A DNA stretch of 64,000 nucleotides. Source: Bacillus multifaciens (GTDB lineage Bacteria; Bacillota; Bacilli; Bacillales; Bacillaceae_G). A program made the position numbers and the translations under genes. The stretch lies in the NCBI RefSeq assembly GCF_030756675.1, contig NZ_JAVBXD010000021.1:16941-80940 (forward strand), written 5' to 3'. The stretch's first letter is position 1. Every line of letters begins with the position of its first letter. This document shows, piece after piece, positions 59,401-64,000 of this stretch. The notes under the pieces are model-generated. The model was not told where the DNA came from. It saw only the letters and a program-made list of their open reading frames with translations, and made no database searches.

Positions 59401-59405
59401 TTTTT
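59401..59405. repeat. Target-site duplication (distal side): TTTTT
   Basis: TTTTT directly after the distal end, matching 41014-41018. Confidence 0.75.
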
Positions 59406-59479
59406 GTGTGATTTGAACCATAAGTTTGCCGTTTCGGCAAACTTATGGTTCTTTTTGTTTGCGGCAAACTTATGCTTCC

Positions 59480-59726
59480 AGGATTTGAAGAATATTTTTA
59501 ATGTCGCTTTTAAATAAAGTCACGGTGTTTATAAAAAAGACGCGATGTTTTGTCCCTTTGGATCAGTTTATCTAAAGGGATGTTTTTATAGTGAAAAGAA
59601 GATCTGAACTGAAAGACGGATTAAGGAACTGTTGAGCGGCAATAAAGTTACTCCACTAAAGGGCCATATTGTGGTACTGTTAAGGAAAAGCGAGTAATTG
59701 CGTGCGTTGTACAAGGGGGTGTTGGG
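59480..59726. other. Non-coding stretch in element 2
   Basis: AT-rich spacer with a TCCCTTTGGATCAGTTTATC / TAAAGGGA inverted repeat near 59551-59582 and a short frame RRIKELLSGNKVTPLKGHIV (about 59618-59697) that may be the tail of a lost gene. No intact gene before 59727. Confidence 0.4.
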
Positions 59727-60266
59727 GTGAATGTAATTGCGTGGTTGATCGTTGCTTGTGAAATAGGGTTTTGGCTTGTTATAACTTTAGGTCTGCTCAC
59801 ACGATATATCCTTAAGAAAAATAAATTAGGATTGTTTTTCCTAGCTTTAACACCTGTTATTGATTTAATTTTATTAGTTGTTACGGGTGTCGACTTGTAT
59901 CGTGGTGCGACTGCTACCCAAGTGCATGCAATAGCTGCTGTTTATATTGGAATCTCAATCGCATTCGGTAGGAGTATGATTGAGTGGGCTGATATACGCT
60001 TTCAATATTATGTGATGAAACAAGGAGCGAAACCAGTTAAAAGATTTGGCATTGATTATGCGAAACACTACTTTAAAAGCTGGGGACAACATGTGCTTGC
60101 TTTTCTAATAGGTGCCGGAATTTTATTTGTCTTAATCTATTTAATTAACGATTCTTCTCGAACAGAAGTGTTGGCTGGCTTTCTAAAAGTATGGACACTT
60201 GTGTTGGGTATCGATCTTTTGATTGCCATAAGCAATTTTATTTGGCCGAAAAGGGAAAAAGGGTAA
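59727..60266 (+). CDS. Integral membrane protein, YmcC-like
   Basis: 179 residues with five to six hydrophobic helices (about 4-27, 36-55, 67-86, 121-141, 150-171), matching the B. subtilis YmcC type (IACEIGFWLVITLGLLTRY opening, DLILLVVTGVDLYRG). Function unknown. The start is GTG at 59727 behind AAGGGGGTGTTGGG. Sole gene of the cargo-only element 2; its codon use looks core-Bacillus, unlike the AT-rich element 1 genes. Confidence 0.75.
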   Translation: MNVIAWLIVACEIGFWLVITLGLLTRYILKKNKLGLFFLALTPVIDLILLVVTGVDLYRGATATQVHAIAAVYIGISIAFGRSMIEWADIRFQYYVMKQGAKPVKRFGIDYAKHYFKSWGQHVLAFLIGAGILFVLIYLINDSSRTEVLAGFLKVWTLVLGIDLLIAISNFIWPKREKG

Positions 60267-60752
60267 CAATTTAATAATATCGCAATTGGGCGCGATTGTT
60301 GAGCAAACACAGGTAGAAAAATGATTAAACTTTTTTATGAAAAATTATTCACTAGCAACAAATAACCCAAGCATTTTGATCAAACTTTATTACAAACCAA
60401 CAGCATTCATGGCAAGCTTATGGGTTAATAATTAATCCACGGCGAAGGTATGTTTCCTTTTTCCTCGAATAATCAACTAAATCTCCTCAAAAACATGTGA
60501 TTTCCGGCAAAGATATGCTTCCTTTAGCGGCAACTTTATGGGTAAAGTCACATTGTGCGATTTGAACCATAAGTTTGCCGTTTCGGCAAGTTTATGGTTC
60601 TTTTTGTTTGCGGCAAACGTTGATTATTTCTACTTAAAATAGAAAAATTTATCGTTTGATTTTTTTGAAATTTAAGGTTCGATTTATTTTTTATATGGGA
60701 ATGTTATTCAGTTTGAAAATATAACCTTTTCACTCATAAGATGGAGTCCCAT
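60267..60752. other. Junction of element 2 right end and element 3 left end
   Basis: No gene. 60411-60552 is the right end of element 2; 60556-60630 the left end of element 3; the rest is AT-rich spacer and the 3' flank of the phosphatase gene. Confidence 0.6.
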
Positions 60753-61708
60753 TTAATAAAATTTATCATACTCTGAACAAAAACTTTCTATTTGCTTATC
60801 AGATAGTTTAAAGAAAGTATTCTGAGATACTTCTAAGACTAATGCTTGATCTTTTGTTATCCCCTGATATACTCCTCTTATTATTCTTCCAGTAAGTCCA
60901 TGTGACATTACTATTACTTTTTCTTTATTTTGTATAGAATGTAGCCATTCAGATACTCTCTCTACAACTGAATCATAGCTTTCTCCACTAGGGGAATTAA
61001 AATACCAATTGTAATTATTAGTATTTTCCATGAGTTCCGGCCAAGATTTTTCAATTTCTTTTGTAGTTAAACCAGCCCATTTACCGACAGAGACTTCTTT
61101 TAATCGATCGTCCATTTTAACTTTATTTCTATCGTAACCTATAACCTCACATACTATATCAGTACTTTGTTGCGCCCTTCCTAATGGACTGGAAATAAAC
61201 TCCCACTCTTTAGGGTGATCTATTAGTATTTTTAGTAATTTTGCATTCTTTTTGACTTGTTCAATGCCATCAGACGTTAGTGCTGAATCAAGTTCCCCCT
61301 GATACCGGCCTTTTACATTTAATTCAGTTTCTCCATGTCTAAGTAAATAAATAATTTGTTTCAAACTCATACCCTCCGAGTATTTAAAATCTAATACCTA
61401 TTTTTTATAAAATTAAACAATCCCCTAACTTAATTTTAAGCCAACCGACCAACTTAGCAAATTAAATTTTTCTCAATCCCCCGTTTTTATGAAGAGCGAA
61501 TGTTCAACGAATTACTCATAATGTGGAAAAATAACTAGAATTTGCTTGATTCAAAATCTAGTTGCTTTAAGCTATCAAACCAAATTTTCGCAATATTGAA
61601 GAATAAAGTTCTTGTAATCACAGGTTTTTGATCAAACTTTATTACAAAGCTACAGCATTCACGGCAAGCTTAGGGGTTAATAATTAATCCACGGCAAAGT
61701 TATCGTTC
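60556..61708. mobile_element. Older Tn7-like element remnant (cargo-only), element 3
   Basis: Left end: TGCGATTT (60556, one change from TGTGATTT), sites GAACCATAAGTTTGCC (60564) and GGCAAGTTTATGGTTC (60585), and a degraded third (60612, GGCAAACGTTGATTAT). Right-end-type sites at 61663 (GGCAAGCTTAGGGGTT) and 61693 (GGCAAAGTTATCGTTC) in a context ~90% identical to 60374-60460, but the terminal AAGTCACA is missing, so the right end is truncated. It encloses the histidine-phosphatase gene. Confidence 0.65.
60753..61370 (-). CDS. Histidine phosphatase family protein
   Basis: 205 residues, phosphoglycerate-mutase-like/histidine acid phosphatase superfamily. Phospho-acceptor motif LLRHGETELNVKGRYQGE near residues 9-26 (RHGE), second Arg in SSPLGRAQQSTDI, and catalytic His in VIVMSHGLTGR (about 165-175). 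Substrate unknown; could be a phosphatase for a small phosphorylated metabolite. Start ATG behind CGGAGGGTATGAG. Sole gene of element 3. Confidence 0.88.
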   Translation of the reverse strand: MSLKQIIYLLRHGETELNVKGRYQGELDSALTSDGIEQVKKNAKLLKILIDHPKEWEFISSPLGRAQQSTDIVCEVIGYDRNKVKMDDRLKEVSVGKWAGLTTKEIEKSWPELMENTNNYNWYFNSPSGESYDSVVERVSEWLHSIQNKEKVIVMSHGLTGRIIRGVYQGITKDQALVLEVSQNTFFKLSDKQIESFCSEYDKFY

Positions 61709-61970
61709 CTAATTTTACAAAGAAGAATTGTGAGGTATGTTATATTTTTTAGGTTTTTTTTGTTAATCGTATAGGGGGATAAAGTTGTTTAATTCAAAGA
61801 GTTCTCACGGATTTAATGGTCATCGTATCATGGATGAAACTTTTATATCTATTAGTTCTTCAAATTATAAACTTTTCTCTATTTCATCATATCTACATAA
61901 TCATTCATCCAGCCTTGTTAAGAAGTGAGTTCCGCAATTTCAATTAAGCCTTTTGATCTTTAGTGATATT
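61371..61970. other. Spacer and right end of element 3
   Basis: Holds the truncated right end of element 3 (about 61618-61708). A 47-codon TTG-start frame at 61785-61928 (MFNSKSSHGF...) follows a TAGGGGGAT site but has no recognised family and is left uncalled. Otherwise AT-rich, no gene. Confidence 0.45.
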
Positions 61971-62030
61971 CTTGAAAGAATTTTGTTATATTTTTGCAAG
62001 AAAGTTGAAAGGTATTTAAGCTAAGATGTG
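61971..62030 (+). repeat. 60-bp promoter-region repeat, copy 1
   Basis: CTTGAAAGAATTTTGTTATA...AAGATGTG aligns without gaps to 63312-63371 at 47 of 60 positions. Precedes the response-regulator remnant. Includes TTGAAAG / TTGCAAG / TTGAAAG spacing that could be a response-regulator box, ending in a -10-like TTAAGCTAAGAT. Confidence 0.75.
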
Positions 62031-62077
62031 TTTACTGATATTAATTTTATTTTACAACAAGGGGTACTTAAGGTACT

Positions 62078-62227
62078 TTGTATTACAAAAAACATTTAAA
62101 ATATGTATTTTTACGCTCTCGAATTCTTGAACAAATTTGGGGGCTTGAATACGAGGAGATTAAGGCAGTAACTGTGTTAATGAATCATCTATATGAAGAG
62201 TTAGAGAAGCACAGATTATTGGTTTGA
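62078..62227 (+). pseudogene. Response-regulator remnant (OmpR-type winged-helix tail)
   Basis: 49 codons from TTG 62078 to TGA 62225: FLRSRILEQIWGLEYEEIKA then VTVLMNHLYEELEKH, the conserved end of OmpR/PhoB effector domains (R..ll..vWg...tV...i..LR.Kl). The receiver domain and most of the effector domain are missing; the sequence just upstream is promoter DNA with a ribosome site, so the gene suffered a large internal deletion. Directly precedes the sensor kinase. Confidence 0.75.
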
Positions 62228-62248
62228 GACAACAGGGGGAACTACAAT

Positions 62249-63307
62249 ATGAAATTACGGAATCAATTGTTATTGATGAATCTATTAAGCACCGGCATTA
62301 TGCTGATTGCTATCTGGTATAGCGAAATGAAAATGTTACTTAGACCGGAACAAACGCAGCTATTCATAGGAATTGTAACCGTAGCAATGGCGTTTTCAAC
62401 GATTATTTATTGGCTATTAACACGCCCTATTACGGAATCTATTCAAAATTTAATTGCATTAACAAAACAATTTAGCGATAGACAATTTGGAACAGTGTAT
62501 AGAATTGGACGAGGACCACAAGAGTTTAAAGAGTTAGCAACAGCCTTTCAACAAATGGCGAAAAAATTAAAAGAAGGGTTTACGAAATTAGAAGAAGGAG
62601 AAAAAGCACGTACAGAGATCATTGCGAATATTTCACATGACTTACGAACACCTATGGCTAGCATACAATTGATGATTGAAGCATTACAAGATGATGTAAT
62701 TGCAAATCCCGAAATGAAAACGCAGTACTTAACGACAATCCATAAGGAAATACAACGATTAAGTGGATTAATTAATGACTTATTTGATCTTTCTAAGTTA
62801 GAACTTGGACAAGAAGATTTTTATCCAAGTTTCACACATATAGATCGTATTCTATTAGAAGTGTTGGATGCACATTCTATTTTATTAGAAGAAAAACAAA
62901 TCGATTTACAATTACGCGTTTCTGATACATTGCCTAGGCTCTGGATTATGCCTTGTAAGATTGTACGGGTTATCAGCAATTTGTTACATAATGCGATTCG
63001 ATATTCTCCCGTATCTGGAACGATTGAGTTAATTGTAGAAGAAAATAAGCAGAAGCAGCACGTTCAATTCATTTTGCGTGATGAAGGAGAAGGCATTGCT
63101 TATAGTGATCAACTGCGCATATTTGAACGCTTTTTTAGAACAGATCCATCAAGAAGCTCACAATCTGGGGGATCTGGACTTGGATTAGCCATTGCACAAT
63201 CATTAATTGAAATGCACAAAGGCGAAATTGGTGTGCGAGATCGTTTAGACGGTAAACAAGGGAGTGAATTTTGGTTTACTCTTCCCGTTACATCAGCAAA
63301 GAAATGA
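62249..63307 (+). CDS. Sensor histidine kinase
   Basis: 352 residues. Two membrane helices (about 7-24 and 37-57) with a very short extracytoplasmic loop, HAMP (about 57-112), HisKA with phospho-acceptor His130 (NISHDLRTPMAS), and HATPase_c (N-box NLLHNAIRYS, G1 DEGEGIAYSD, F FERFFRTD, G2 GGSGLGLAIA). Intramembrane-sensing type. ATG start behind AGGGGG. Its cognate regulator upstream is truncated, so it may be orphaned or signal to another regulator. Confidence 0.93.
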   Translation: MKLRNQLLLMNLLSTGIMLIAIWYSEMKMLLRPEQTQLFIGIVTVAMAFSTIIYWLLTRPITESIQNLIALTKQFSDRQFGTVYRIGRGPQEFKELATAFQQMAKKLKEGFTKLEEGEKARTEIIANISHDLRTPMASIQLMIEALQDDVIANPEMKTQYLTTIHKEIQRLSGLINDLFDLSKLELGQEDFYPSFTHIDRILLEVLDAHSILLEEKQIDLQLRVSDTLPRLWIMPCKIVRVISNLLHNAIRYSPVSGTIELIVEENKQKQHVQFILRDEGEGIAYSDQLRIFERFFRTDPSRSSQSGGSGLGLAIAQSLIEMHKGEIGVRDRLDGKQGSEFWFTLPVTSAKK

Positions 63308-63311
63308 GATG

Positions 63312-63371
63312 ATTGCAAGACTTTTGTAACATTTATGAAAGTAATTTGAAAGATATTTAAATTAAGATGGG
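63312..63371 (+). repeat. 60-bp promoter-region repeat, copy 2
   Basis: ATTGCAAGACTTTTGTAACA...AAGATGGG, aligned to 61971-62030 (47/60). Sits between the kinase and the secreted-protein gene, suggesting common control of both transcription units. Confidence 0.75.
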
Positions 63372-63441
63372 ATTCCGAACATTAAATTCTTTTTAATCAG
63401 TAGGGAAAAACATACATACATACAAAGTGAGGAATGACGTT

Positions 63442-64000
63442 ATGAAAAAAAATTTAAAAACAACTGGGATTGGAAAGAAGGTAATTCCTGCAACAGCAGC
63501 ATTAGGTATTCTTTTTTCTATGGCCCCTGTTGCAGAAAATAAGGCTAGCGCAGGGATAGGTACGGTACTAGATGTAACGATTACTGCATTAGGTGCTATA
63601 GCAAACATTTATGATGGACTTGGACTAGCCCCTGGGGATATAAAACCAAGCACTACCATTGATGTATATGCAGAAAATATAGCTTACAAGGCTCCTAATT
63701 TTACATCTGGGGAATTTAATATTTCCATGCATCATACAGAAGGTGATTCGAATTTTACTAAATCAGTTAAAGTACTCTATCCAAATGGGAAAATTGAAAT
63801 TCATAAATTAAAATCTGGGCAGCAACTTAAAATTACTCAAGCGGGTATAATCATAGATTTAAACCCTGATGCAAAATCTGTCTCAGAACACGATCTTCTT
63901 TACATTACACAAGCACAATTAGACGAAGGAAAGACCGGAGTTGTAATGAATCAAGATCACACTGCATTTGTAGAAAAAGCATCTGGTAAAAATCCAAGAT
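63442..64000 (+). CDS. Secreted protein of unknown function (5' part)
   Basis: Open from ATG 63442 (behind AGTGAGGAATG) to the end of the window, 186 codons. Signal peptide: basic MKKNLKTTGIGKKV, hydrophobic AATAALGILFSMAP-like stretch, cleavage about KASA/G (residue 37). The mature part has a Gly/Ala-rich hydrophobic segment (GTVLDVTITALGAIANIYDG) then beta-type sequence (EFNISMHHTEGDSNFTKSV; YPNGKIEIHKLKSGQQLKI). I do not recognise the family. Likely target of the adjacent two-component system. Confidence 0.8.
   Translation, partial: MKKNLKTTGIGKKVIPATAALGILFSMAPVAENKASAGIGTVLDVTITALGAIANIYDGLGLAPGDIKPSTTIDVYAENIAYKAPNFTSGEFNISMHHTEGDSNFTKSVKVLYPNGKIEIHKLKSGQQLKITQAGIIIDLNPDAKSVSEHDLLYITQAQLDEGKTGVVMNQDHTAFVEKASGKNPR

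Larger units (their letters stand above)
59407..60552. mobile_element. Older Tn7-like element without transposase genes (cargo-only), element 2
   Basis: Left end: TGTGATTT (59407) then sites GAACCATAAGTTTGCC (59415), GGCAAACTTATGGTTC (59436) and GGCAAACTTATGCTTC (59463), with the same 5- and 11-nt gaps as element 1. Right end: sites at 60411, 60441, 60506 and 60529 (GGCAACTTTATGGGTA) closed by AAGTCACA at 60552. It encloses a single intact gene (59727-60266). One base (G 59406) separates it from the TTTTT duplication of element 1. Flanking duplication is no longer clear (TTTTG/TTGTG). Confidence 0.75.

Noticed and set aside
61785-61928. 47-codon frame starting at TTG behind a purine-rich site
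   Set aside because: Ser-rich, no family, in decayed transposon-flank DNA; insufficient support for a gene call.

Overview
The window is a chromosomal segment of a Bacillus cereus group bacterium (B. cereus/thuringiensis/anthracis type). The evidence is low GC, strong GGAGG-type ribosome sites, a gene order that follows the Bacillus uvrA-hprK-lgt-ppaX / trxB-whiA-crh / clpP / rpoN-cggR-gap-pgk-tpiA-gpmI-eno / secG-rnr-smpB-ssrA block, a spore-specific spoVA operon, a tmRNA tag GKQQNNFALAA, and several families of short dispersed repeats of the kind found throughout this group.

Bases 1-40990 are almost entirely core genome. In order: the 3' part of uvrA; small membrane proteins; hprK, lgt, ppaX and an acetyltransferase; a TPR protein and trxB; a DUF368 undecaprenyl-phosphate transporter (PopT type); the lactate operon lutABC; the Nudix-rapZ-glmR-whiA-crh operon; clpP on the minus strand behind a CtsR-controlled promoter; a complete spoVA2mob-type operon (minus strand); a KimA-like potassium transporter; tRNA-Arg(CCG); rpoN; the glycolytic operon cggR-gap-pgk-tpiA-gpmI-eno with an intact CggR operator; a lipoprotein; a CidA/CidB pair with a candidate cre site; secG, a carboxylesterase, rnr, smpB and ssrA. 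At least four dispersed repeat families fill the intergenic gaps.

Bases 41019-59400 are an 18.4-kb Tn7-like transposon inserted about 24 nt downstream of the ssrA 3' end, in the T-tract of the ssrA terminator. Its two ends are near-perfect terminal inverted repeats with arrays of a 16-bp site, and it is flanked by a 5-bp TTTTT duplication. The transposition operon lies at the ssrA-distal end: TniQ/TnsD protein, a TnsA-TnsB fusion (E/D/E-x-K endonuclease followed by a DD35E transposase), TnsC ATPase, and a second TniQ protein. Cargo includes a 1509-residue secreted PA14-repeat polymorphic toxin with a predicted C-terminal nuclease and an adjacent two-CxxC immunity protein, a membrane-anchored protein, a DinG/XPD-like Fe-S helicase paired with a protein of unknown function (a candidate defence pair), and fragments of an older serine resolvase and of an unrecognised gene.

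Bases 59407-61710 hold two further sets of Tn7-like ends in the same orientation, directly abutting the first element. They have the same site architecture but a different site sequence (GGCAAA instead of GGAAGA). Each set encloses one cargo gene (a YmcC-like membrane protein; a histidine-type phosphatase) and no transposase. The ssrA downstream region is therefore a repeatedly used landing site with stacked Tn7-like insertions. The window ends with a remnant of an OmpR-type response regulator, its sensor kinase, and the start of a secreted protein whose promoter region duplicates that of the regulator remnant.
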